Positions 1-4,826 of a DNA stretch of 7,786 bases are shown piece by piece. A program made the translations under genes and the position numbers. Position 1 is the first letter of the stretch. Each line of letters begins with the position of its first letter. A model generated the notes under the pieces. The model saw nothing but the letters and a program-made list of their open reading frames with translations, did no database searches and was not told the origin of the DNA. The stretch comes from JACGMN01 sp964522635 (GTDB lineage Archaea; Halobacteriota; Syntropharchaeia; Alkanophagales; Methanospirareceae): assembly GCA_964522635.1 (NCBI GenBank), contig CAZFWT010000070.1, positions 1 through 7,786 of the forward strand. The letters run 5' to 3'.

Positions 1-812
1 ACCGCTACGGGTAAACCGGTGATGTGCGTCCCCGCCGTCTCGATGTGCACGTCGAGCGCCGTCGTGGCCCCGCCCAACCCCATCGGCCCGATCCCCGTCC
101 GGTTCACCGCGTCCAGCAGCTCTGCTTCGAGTCGCGCGATCCGCTCCTCTTTATTCCGTGTGCCGATCGGCCGTAACACCGCGAGCTTCGCTAACTTCAT
201 CGCCAGATCTGCCGAGCCGCCTACACCCACGCCTATGATTGTAGGCGGGCAGGGCTTCCCTCCTGCTTCGACCACCGTCTCCAGAACGAACGCCTTGATC
301 GCTTGCAGCGCTTCTTCGTTCTGAAGGGGCGTGAGCATCGTGAACGTGCTCATATTCTCCGAGCCACCGCCCTTTGGAAAAACGGTGAGCTCAATCCCCG
401 CAACGTCAGGATCCACAACGTAATTGATGTACGGTATCTGCTCCCCGAGATTCCCGCCCACGCCTCGTCTCGTGACGGGATCGACAACGTTCGAGCGCAG
501 CGGGATCTGCTCTGTGGCTTCCGCAACACCTTCGCGGATACCTGCCTCGATATCGCCAAGATTCAGTGATTCAGATATACGCCCGAGCTTCAGGAAGATA
601 ATGGGGAGCCCGGTATCCTGGCAGATCGGCCGCTGCAGGTCCTCGGCCAACCTGATATTCTCGAGCATCGCCGCCAGCTGCACCCGCGCAATCTCGCTCT
701 TCTCGCGCTCGTACGCGCTTCTCAAGGCTGCTTTGACATCGTCGGGTAATGACGTTTCAGCGCGCTGCAAAAGGTTAACGGTAACCTCCTTTATCATTTC
801 TTTCGTGATCAT
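1..812 (-). CDS. fumA: class I fumarate hydratase, alpha subunit (3' end cut by window edge)
   Basis: This gene encodes the N-terminal (alpha) subunit of the two-subunit, oxygen-sensitive 4Fe-4S fumarase/tartrate dehydratase family, which interconverts fumarate and malate in the cytoplasm. Translation from the ATG at 812 gives 270 codons with no stop up to the left edge. Family motifs are clear: CQDTG at residues 64-68 (cluster cysteine C64), RGVGGN at 116-121, KGGGSEN at 147-153, CPP at 188-190 (second cysteine C188), GVGVGGS at 194-200, and GPMGLGG at 242-248. The family is usually about 280-300 residues, so only a short tail, probably holding the third cluster cysteine, is missing. The start is not certain: ATG at 797 (residue 6) is an alternative, and no good Shine-Dalgarno sequence sits before either. 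The beta subunit gene should follow beyond the left edge. The 622-residue antiporter gene lies 70 bases upstream on the same strand. G+C is high; for example, the bases at 61-120 are about 75% G+C, unlike the antiporter genes. The symbol fumA is by family only; a tartrate dehydratase role cannot be excluded. Confidence 0.93.
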   Translation of the reverse strand, partial: MITKEMIKEVTVNLLQRAETSLPDDVKAALRSAYEREKSEIARVQLAAMLENIRLAEDLQRPICQDTGLPIIFLKLGRISESLNLGDIEAGIREGVAEATEQIPLRSNVVDPVTRRGVGGNLGEQIPYINYVVDPDVAGIELTVFPKGGGSENMSTFTMLTPLQNEEALQAIKAFVLETVVEAGGKPCPPTIIGVGVGGSADLAMKLAKLAVLRPIGTRNKEERIARLEAELLDAVNRTGIGPMGLGGATTALDVHIETAGTHITGLPVA

Positions 813-826
813 CTATCTATCTATCT
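811..826. repeat. tetranucleotide repeat (ATCT)x4 abutting the fumarase start
   Basis: Four perfect copies of ATCT on the plus strand read as AGAT repeats on the minus strand, and the last copy merges with the ATG of the fumarase alpha gene. On the minus strand the only GGAG in the leader lies 19 bases upstream of the ATG, with the repeat tract between them. Copy-number change would therefore alter leader spacing without altering the reading frame. Confidence 0.8.
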
Positions 827-840
827 GCTTGCTCCACACG

Positions 841-853
841 ACTAAAAAGAAAG
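841..853 (-). terminator. possible T-rich archaeal terminator after the 622-residue antiporter gene
   Basis: On the minus strand this reads CTTTCTTTTTAGT, starting 30 bases after the stop codon of the antiporter gene at 883. Archaeal RNA polymerase can terminate at such T-rich tracts without a hairpin, and no convincing hairpin precedes it. It could equally be an AT-rich element of a fumarase promoter, since the fumarase start lies about 30 bases further on. Confidence 0.35.
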
Positions 854-882
854 TGAGGGCATATTCACTATGAGTGGAATTG

Positions 883-2751
883 TTATGGTATTAGCTTAAG
901 CCACCCGTGTGTAAGCATAACGATCAAATATAAAGCGAAAAAGAGCAACACCAAGAGCACTGCAGTTCCTATGCTTACGCTTGTGATTGGTTCTTCAATT
1001 GGTTGACTCTTTACCTTCTCCAAATCTCGCTCATAATACTTATAGAGTGGATGGATTACCAAGTTGAACAGTAAAACAAAAGGTTTAATCAGCGCTACAC
1101 CTATCAGGTCAATCATCACTCTGGGCCCTCTTATTGGATCCCTAAAGAACCTGACGAGCATATCTGCAATTTTCAAAACACCATTTTCCACCGCATGTGC
1201 AAAACCCATTAATGGTTTCTCGCAGAACCATATAAATCCTCTACCCGCCTTTCTATACAGGTAATCTATGTCATACGTTATCTTATCATGAGGCGCGAAG
1301 AAGCCCAGCATGAAGAACAGAAAAACGGTCATTAGCAGCAATTGGATAACTCCAAATGTATGTCCAGCTTCGTATGCGTGGTATTGTAACGCTGCCTCTT
1401 GATACGGTAGGAGTGCGTAAAGCACTTTTGGGTATACCCCGATAACGATACAAAGAAAAGCGGTAACACACATCGGAACGAGCATGGGTAATGGCGCTTC
1501 TTTCGCTTCTATCTCTTCATTCTTACTGAAAAAGGCGAAGTACGTGAGCTTTAAAAAGGATATAAGCGTACCTACTGAACCCAAGGTTAACGCGGTTGCG
1601 AGAATAGCCCCGTTATGCCCACCTTCCAATAATTCCGCCGCGTGGATGACCATCCCTTTGCTCAAATAGCCATTAAACCCCACAACACCAGAGATAGAAA
1701 GAGCCGCAATCACACAGGTTACCATCGTCACCGGCATCTTCTTCGCCAGTCCTCCAAGTTCTGTGAGGTTATTTTTTCCCGTCGCATATATCACTGCTCC
1801 CATGCACATGAACAGCGTTGTCTTGAACAACAGATTGTTGAAGAGATGTGCAATTGACCCATTTATCGCTATCTCAGTTACTATTCCAGATGCCAACCCC
1901 ACCCCGGCCACCATATAACCCAACTGGCTCACAATGTGATACGAGAGGAGTTTTCTCACATCGTTCTGTAATATTGCAAATATAACGCCATAGAGACACA
2001 TCGCGCCACCCATATATGCTATCGCGTCCACACCCGAAAATGTCCTCGCAAGCACGTATATACCTGTCTTCGTCGTGAATATGGACAGGAAAATGGTGCC
2101 GGCTATCGTTGCCTTGGGATATGAATCGGGGAGCCAGGTATGAAGTGGTATGAATGCGACGTTTACTCCTATCCCGAGGAGCAATAAAAAGTATCCCACG
2201 CCGGGTTTCACAGGACCCAGGGCGATGACATTTGTATTCACATAGTGTATGATTATCCCCGCAAGAAGAGCAGCTCCACCAAACAGATGAAACAGAATAT
2301 ATCGCATCCCCGCATCTCTCGCCCTCCTCGAACCCTCATACCAAATCAATCCCAGAGAGGAGAACGCCATTATCTCCCAGAAGATGTATAACGTGAAGAA
2401 GTCACCGGCAAATACCGCACCTAAGGCGCTTCCCATATATAACAACGCACATACGTATTGCCCCGTCTCCTCTACCGTGCTGATTGAGTATACTATCGCA
2501 GCACCACCCGCCAGTGCAAATATATACCCCATAATCAAGCTCAGCCTATCAGCCTGCAAAAGTATCAAATCAACTCCAGGCAGAATAGGCAATATCCAGC
2601 CTGTTTGGGGTTTTAGTAGCGCAACGTTCGCCACGCAAAGAACTACCAAAGCAACAAGAAAAATCCTTCTCGCGCGACCCTTTCCAAGCAAGGGGATTAA
2701 CGAGGCTCCTAAAAAGATAATGATAAAAGGGGGTAGAGCAAAATCAATCAT
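883..2751 (-). CDS. proton-conducting antiporter-like subunit (Mrp D / NuoL-like), 622 aa, with long C-terminal extension
   Basis: This is a polytopic membrane protein of the Proton_antipo_M family, shared by Mrp Na+/H+ antiporters, membrane-bound hydrogenases and complex I (NuoL/M/N). Landmarks are the TM5 glutamate E126 in IFWEIMAFSS, the TM7 signature FIPLHTWLPDSYP (200-212), the TM8 lysine K228 in TTKTGIYVLAR, the QNDVRKLLSYHIVSQLGYM signature (262-280, H272), HLFNN and K310, and the TM12 lysine K365 in NGYLSKGM. At the TM7 position where the family usually has lysine there is N197. Residues about 485-622 extend past the antiporter core: a charged, partly amphipathic stretch and then a final hydrophobic helix (about 592-613), reminiscent of the NuoL lateral helix plus anchor. 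The start ATG is supported by AGGAGG at 2766-2761, spaced 9 bases away. It overlaps the upstream 66-residue gene by 8 bases, which suggests translational coupling. The stop is TAA at 883-885. The family call is firm; the exact complex (Mrp, Mbh-like or Fpo-like) cannot be settled here. Confidence 0.93.
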   Translation of the reverse strand: MIDFALPPFIIIFLGASLIPLLGKGRARRIFLVALVVLCVANVALLKPQTGWILPILPGVDLILLQADRLSLIMGYIFALAGGAAIVYSISTVEETGQYVCALLYMGSALGAVFAGDFFTLYIFWEIMAFSSLGLIWYEGSRRARDAGMRYILFHLFGGAALLAGIIIHYVNTNVIALGPVKPGVGYFLLLLGIGVNVAFIPLHTWLPDSYPKATIAGTIFLSIFTTKTGIYVLARTFSGVDAIAYMGGAMCLYGVIFAILQNDVRKLLSYHIVSQLGYMVAGVGLASGIVTEIAINGSIAHLFNNLLFKTTLFMCMGAVIYATGKNNLTELGGLAKKMPVTMVTCVIAALSISGVVGFNGYLSKGMVIHAAELLEGGHNGAILATALTLGSVGTLISFLKLTYFAFFSKNEEIEAKEAPLPMLVPMCVTAFLCIVIGVYPKVLYALLPYQEAALQYHAYEAGHTFGVIQLLLMTVFLFFMLGFFAPHDKITYDIDYLYRKAGRGFIWFCEKPLMGFAHAVENGVLKIADMLVRFFRDPIRGPRVMIDLIGVALIKPFVLLFNLVIHPLYKYYERDLEKVKSQPIEEPITSVSIGTAVLLVLLFFALYLIVMLTHGWLKLIP

Positions 2752-2944
2752 CCTGCTTCCCCTCCTTTTGGATTAAGGATAATATCTTCGCAAAGAGCAT
2801 GAAAAGGCCAACTCCTGCCGCGCCGTATAGAACGCCTGTAAAGTACTCTGAATGCCTGTCTAGGATAAATACGAATACTGCTGATACCACTATGACCACA
2901 GACACAAGCAGTATGAGCAATCCTTTCAGTACTTTTTTATCCAT
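2744..2944 (-). CDS. small two-helix membrane protein, 66 aa, unknown function
   Basis: The family is not recognised. The product is small and hydrophobic: a basic N-terminus (MDKKVLKG), one hydrophobic helix at about residues 8-28 (LLILLVSVVIVVSAVFVF), a short polar loop DRHSEY, a second helix at about 35-58 with a glycine-rich face (GVLYGAAGVGLFML), and a charged tail QKEGKQDD. It therefore probably has both termini on the same side of the membrane; a cytoplasmic location follows from the basic N-terminus. The ATG at 2944 is the only in-frame start, because an in-frame TAA lies just upstream. The end overlaps the 622-residue antiporter gene by 8 bases (ATGATTGA), and the antiporter's Shine-Dalgarno lies inside this gene, so the two are co-expressed. 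Position and size suggest a small accessory subunit of the antiporter complex, comparable in kind to the small Mrp/Mbh membrane subunits, though similarity to any of them could not be confirmed. Confidence 0.75.
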   Translation of the reverse strand: MDKKVLKGLLILLVSVVIVVSAVFVFILDRHSEYFTGVLYGAAGVGLFMLFAKILSLIQKEGKQDD

Positions 2945-3095
2945 GCTTCTTTACCACTACACCCTTGGCACACGGCGCTCCATTACCTCATAGATCTGCA
3001 CAGCTTTTCTTCACGGTGAAAAAGGCGGACCTTACACGGATTGTGAGCCACGTGAGCCCCTCATTCGTCAGTGTTACCCAGCCATCCGAAGGCAT
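2937..3095 (-). pseudogene. possible small gene interrupted by one in-frame TGA, or untranslated leader
   Basis: From ATG at 3095 a 35-codon frame begins MPSDGWVTLTNEGLTWL, continues RVRSAFFTVKKSCADL and stops at TGA (2988-2990). The same frame stays open for 16 more codons (GNGAPCAKGVVVKKHG) to TAA at 2937-2939. That TAA overlaps the start of the 66-residue gene by 8 bases, the same overlap length as the next gene junction, which is the main reason to list it. No family is recognised. The frame sits just downstream of a TATA-like sequence, so it could instead be the 5' untranslated leader of the operon, with a reading frame open by chance. Selenocysteine is unlikely, because TGA serves as a normal stop for the 66-residue gene and no SECIS element was seen. 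Confidence 0.25.
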
Positions 3096-3124
3096 GGACT
3101 TGCAACATAATATTTGTACTACCA

Positions 3125-3133
3125 CATATTAAA
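3125..3133 (-). promoter_or_regulatory. TATA box for the minus-strand antiporter operon
   Basis: On the minus strand this reads TTTAATATG, preceded by GTGGTAG. It lies 15 bases downstream of the TTCGGAAGTACTGGT element. Archaeal transcription normally starts about 25 bases after the box, which predicts a start near 3105 and a leader of about 160 bases before the 66-residue gene. A second AT-rich run, AAATATTATG, at 3115-3106 is a weaker alternative. Confidence 0.5.
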
Positions 3134-3148
3134 CTACCACGAAAATCG

Positions 3149-3183
3149 ACCAGTACTTCCGAACGCCCCCACCCACTTCCGAA
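3149..3183 (-). promoter_or_regulatory. putative operator, left copy: two TTCGGAAGT repeats upstream of the minus-strand TATA box
   Basis: The minus strand carries TTCGGAAGT at 3183-3175 and again at 3163-3155, start to start 20 bases (about two helical turns). The promoter-proximal copy extends to TTCGGAAGTACTGGT (3163-3149). The core TTCGGAA is a dyad, TTC-G-GAA. The same 15 bases occur at 4677-4691 on the plus strand at the matching distance from the other operon's TATA box. This is a likely binding site for one regulator of both operons; whether it activates or represses is unknown. Confidence 0.55.
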
Positions 3184-3197
3184 AGGAATGTATAAAG
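3181..3197 (+). promoter_or_regulatory. possible plus-strand promoter leading into the IS110 upstream region
   Basis: The sequence GAAAGGAATGTATAAAG has a purine-rich BRE-like part followed by TATAAAG at 3191-3197. It predicts a transcript starting near 3220, just before the palindrome at 3224-3237 and the hairpin-rich stretch preceding the transposase remnant. It could be the promoter of a bridge RNA or of the transposase, or a chance match. Confidence 0.35.
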
Positions 3198-3223
3198 GAG
3201 GGCTGCATCCTCTCCACAAGCGA

Positions 3224-3237
3224 GGACTCATGAGTCC
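3224..3237. repeat. perfect 14-base palindrome GGACTCATGAGTCC
   Basis: GGACTCATGAGTCC equals its own reverse complement. As RNA it could form a 5-pair hairpin with a CATG loop close to the start predicted from the TATA box at 3191. It could also be a protein-binding dyad or a by-product of IS ends. Confidence 0.7.
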
Positions 3238-3431
3238 GTTTTGAAGCGGCGGCAAAAGAGCTGAAGCGGAAGATGCCGGATGCTTCTGGCCACTCCGCCA
3301 ATATCGTACCGAGCTACATCAAGAGCGGATACGGGCAATTTTTTCTTCTTCTGAAGAGCAACCGGTGAGCGCGGAGTTGTCCGCTTCATGACTATCCACA
3401 AGGTCGATACTAAACTGACTACATGAAAAAA

Positions 3432-3463
3432 CACCTCCCCGTTAAGTGAGGAACGGTGAGGTG
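3432..3463 (+). promoter_or_regulatory. strong hairpin covering the ribosome binding site of the IS110 transposase
   Basis: CACCTC (3432-3437) pairs with GAGGTG (3458-3463), then after one C-T mismatch CCGTT (3439-3443) pairs with AACGG (3452-3456), leaving an 8-base loop. The downstream arm contains the GAGGTG Shine-Dalgarno-like sequence 3 bases before the transposase ATG at 3467. In RNA the hairpin would mask the ribosome binding site, a common way for insertion sequences to limit transposase expression from outside transcripts. It may also be the 3' hairpin of a bridge RNA. Confidence 0.65.
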
Positions 3464-3466
3464 CGT

Positions 3467-4473
3467 ATGTATGTAGGATTGGATGTGCATAAAAGGTATT
3501 GCTACTACGCGATGGTGGACGGAAGGGGCACCGTGGTAAAGAAGGACCGGTTTTGCACGACATGAGAGGAGTTGGAGGAGTTTGCGAGCGCTCTGCCGGG
3601 GGGTCAGGTAGCGATCGAAGCATCAGCTTCGGGCAGCTTCGTCTATGAGCAGCTCGATGAGCAGGGAATAGCGGTTCATCTGGCTCATCCAACGATGGTC
3701 AGGCCGTTTGCGAAGAAGCATGTCAAGACTGATAAAGTAGATGCGATCGTGTTAGCGCAACTCCTCAGGATGGACTATCTCCCGGAGAGCTATGTGCCCG
3801 GTGAGGCGATGAGGGACCTGCGAACGCGCGTCCGACACCGGGCTGGCCTTGTTCGAATCAGAACCTCCCTTAAGAATCGCGTGCATGCCGCCAGCAGTGA
3901 GCGATCTCTTCGGGAAGAAAGGACGGGCGTTTCTGGAAACGGTCAAGATCCGAGGGCCGAGACGGTTGGCGTTGGATAATTATCTGAAGGTGCTGGATGA
4001 GCTTAATAAGCGGATTACCGGGGTCGAACAGATCCTGGAAGAGAAGGTGAAGTTGACCGAGGATGTAGAATGGTTGATGTCCATACCTGGCATCGGACTC
4101 CATAACGCGGTGCTCATCCTGAGCGAAGTGGGAGAGGTAGCCCGATTTTCCCGCCCTCAGGGCCTCGTCTGCTACGCGGACCTGGCGCCAAAGGTGGCAC
4201 AATCGGGCGACCAGGTACGGTACGGCCATATCAACCGTCAGAGCAATGGTTTTCCCCGGTGGACATTAATCCAGAGCGCGTGGTCCGCAGTACTATCGTC
4301 CACGCCGAATCGATTCCAGCGGCTCTATCTAAAAGAAGGTGAAGGCGAGAAGAGGCGCTAAGATAGCGATCGTAGCCACCGCGTGTCACCTTGCAGAGTC
4401 GGCCTATTGGGTATTAACGAAGCAGGAATCTTATAAAGAAACTAAGGCGCAAAGAGCCTCGTCTTCTCCCTGA
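3467..4473 (+). pseudogene. IS110-family transposase, broken by an in-frame TGA and two frame changes
   Basis: This is the remnant of a DEDD-type RNA-guided recombinase. The N-terminus MYVGLDVHKRYCYY starts at ATG 3467. An in-frame TGA at 3563-3565 (codon 33) interrupts it, after which the frame continues with VAIEAS and KTDKVDA. The four acidic residues are D6, E51, D89 and D92, so the RuvC-like DEDD_Tnp_IS110 domain residues survive. Around 3885-3900 the reading shifts frame, with several residues apparently missing compared with relatives between KNRVHA and VSDLFGKKGR. The Transposase_20 part follows in the second frame (SIPGIGLHNAVLILSEVG and RQSNGFPRW, whose S is the likely catalytic serine). 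Near 4341-4352 it shifts again, and the tail KIAIVATACHLAESAYWVLT reads in a third frame to TGA at 4471. With three lesions it should be inactive. Sequencing error could explain one lesion but hardly all three. It is unrelated to the flanking antiporter genes. Confidence 0.9.
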
Positions 4474-4486
4474 TCCTCCGAGGATC
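4472..4486. repeat. inverted repeat GATCCTC-C-GAGGATC at the end of the transposase remnant
   Basis: Two 7-base arms are separated by one base, beginning inside the last stop codon of the transposase tail. It could mark the right part of the IS or form a small RNA hairpin; no T-run follows, so a terminator is not supported. Confidence 0.6.
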
Positions 4487-4660
4487 GTTAAATCGAGTGG
4501 AGGCCGCCACGCTCACGACGCGTAACCATGTGCCGAGAAAGGCACGAAGAGAGGGATGTCGAGACGGGAAAGAAAGGTGAGGGTTAAGTATGAATAGAAT
4601 CAGAACGCATAGTAAGATAGGGTGAGGTGTTTTTTTCAGAGATGAGAGATGGTTCTGGTG
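4487..4660. other. intergenic stretch without recognisable gene
   Basis: No coding frame with family features was found on either strand. The minus-strand open frames here are proline- and serine-rich and look like chance readings. The stretch is purine-rich on the plus strand, with repeated GGTGAGG (4575 and 4622), and carries a run of seven T at 4630-4636. It separates the IS remnant from the right-hand operator. Confidence 0.5.
4629..4637 (+). terminator. T-run, possible end of transcripts coming from the IS remnant
   Basis: Seven consecutive T residues (4630-4636) lie in otherwise purine-rich DNA upstream of the right-hand promoter. Archaeal transcription can stop at such runs, which would insulate the antiporter promoter from IS transcription. 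There is no supporting hairpin. Confidence 0.3.
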
Positions 4661-4691
4661 TTCGGAACTCCATGGTTTCGGAAGTACTGGT
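4661..4691 (+). promoter_or_regulatory. putative operator, right copy: TTCGGAACT and TTCGGAAGTACTGGT upstream of the plus-strand TATA box
   Basis: TTCGGAACT lies at 4661-4669 and TTCGGAAGT at 4677-4685, start to start 16 bases; the second extends to TTCGGAAGTACTGGT (4677-4691). With the preceding G, the first copy is the full dyad GTTC-G-GAAC (4660-4668). The 15-base sequence is identical to the one facing the opposite operon (3163-3149, minus strand) and stands 14 bases from the TATA box, against 15 on the other side. A shared regulator of both antiporter operons is the simplest reading. Confidence 0.6.
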
Positions 4692-4697
4692 GATTGA

Positions 4698-4716
4698 GAG
4701 AGAAATATATAAATAT
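4698..4716 (+). promoter_or_regulatory. archaeal promoter (BRE-like plus TATA box) for the plus-strand antiporter operon
   Basis: The purine-rich GAGAGAAA (4698-4705) followed by TATATAAATAT (4706-4716) is a near-ideal BRE/TATA pair. The predicted start is about 25 bases on, near 4737, giving a leader of roughly 90 bases before the TTG start codon. Confidence 0.75.
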
Positions 4717-4736
4717 CTCTTTGCACATACACAGAT

Positions 4737-4766
4737 ATGCTGGGGGATCTGCTGAGGCACGAGTGA
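4737..4766 (+). CDS. possible leaderless 9-residue upstream reading frame
   Basis: ATG at 4737 opens MLGDLLRHE followed by TGA, and coincides with the transcription start predicted from the TATA box at 4706-4716. Archaea translate leaderless transcripts efficiently, so this frame could be the first thing translated on the antiporter mRNA. It may equally be chance. The opposite operon has a comparable short frame, MLQVHAFGWLGNTDE (3108-3061, minus strand). Confidence 0.2.
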   Translation: MLGDLLRHE

Positions 4767-4768
4767 CA

Positions 4769-4792
4769 CTTCCCTGATTATCCGGGGGGAAG
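4769..4792 (+). promoter_or_regulatory. leader hairpin upstream of the 509-residue antiporter gene
   Basis: CTTCCC (4769-4774) pairs with GGGAAG (4787-4792) around a 12-base loop, within the predicted leader and directly after the stop codon of the 9-residue frame. No T-run follows, so it is not a simple attenuator; it may affect RNA stability or ribosome access. Confidence 0.35.
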
Positions 4793-4826
4793 GGAAAAAA
4801 AGGAGAAGAATAAGAGGTAGAAAAGA

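Larger units (their letters stand above)
3219..3466 (+). ncRNA. candidate relic of an IS110 bridge RNA (hairpin-rich noncoding region)
   Basis: This stretch lies between a TATA-like box at 3191 and the transposase start, where IS110-group elements encode the bridge RNA that pairs with donor and target DNA. Visible pairings are the palindrome at 3224-3237; an outer stem GGCGG (3248-3252) with CCGCC (3295-3299) enclosing an inner stem GAAGC (3263-3267) with GCTTC (3282-3286), leaving an internal loop on both sides; GCGGA (3371-3375) with TCCGC (3380-3384); and the strong hairpin at 3432-3463. A stem with a two-sided internal loop is the shape expected of a guide loop. A frame with no stop also crosses the region (3234-3368, ending in TGA), so a protein fragment is an alternative. 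No consensus could be checked. Confidence 0.25.
3198..4486 (+). mobile_element. decayed IS110-family insertion sequence (boundaries approximate)
   Basis: The transposase remnant at 3467-4473 identifies the family. The span given is an estimate: it includes the hairpin-rich noncoding DNA upstream of the transposase and ends at the palindrome just after the transposase tail. IS110-group elements generally lack long terminal inverted repeats and target duplications, so the exact ends cannot be read from one copy. The element lies between two divergent antiporter promoters and interrupts no recognisable gene. An alternative left and right limit is the 15-base inverted pair at 3149-3163 and 4677-4691, giving about 1.54 kb, but their equal spacing from TATA boxes argues for a regulatory role. 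Confidence 0.6.

Noticed and set aside
424..873. Plus-strand open frame of 149 codons
   Set aside because: It is the antisense shadow of the fumarase alpha gene, whose conserved motifs read on the minus strand.
2384..2776. Plus-strand open frame of 130 codons
   Set aside because: It is antisense to the 622-residue antiporter gene and shows no family features.
3221..3248. Resemblance to a hammerhead ribozyme (CTCATGAGTCCGTTTTGAAGC against the usual CUGAUGAG-stem II-GAAA core)
   Set aside because: The core has a C for the required G in CUGAUGA, stem II has no complementary GGAC arm, and GAAA is missing. The likeness comes from the palindrome.
3234..3368. Open plus-strand frame including MPDASGHSANIVPSYIKSGY and ending in TGA at 3366
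   Set aside because: It is short, has no ribosome binding site for the ATG at 3273 and no recognised family, and overlaps the hairpin-rich candidate RNA. It could still be a gene fragment.
2988..3565. Selenocysteine or general TGA recoding to explain the TGA codons at 2988 and 3563
   Set aside because: TGA works as an ordinary stop for the 66-residue gene, no SECIS-like structure was seen, and the transposase carries frame changes that recoding would not cure.
3228..3692. Minus-strand open frame of 154 codons
   Set aside because: It runs antisense across the IS noncoding region and the transposase N-terminus; proline- and serine-rich, without recognisable motifs.
4442..4769. Minus-strand open frames of 96 and 61 codons in the intergenic region
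   Set aside because: They overlap the operator, the TATA box and the IS tail, have low-complexity content and show no ribosome binding site.
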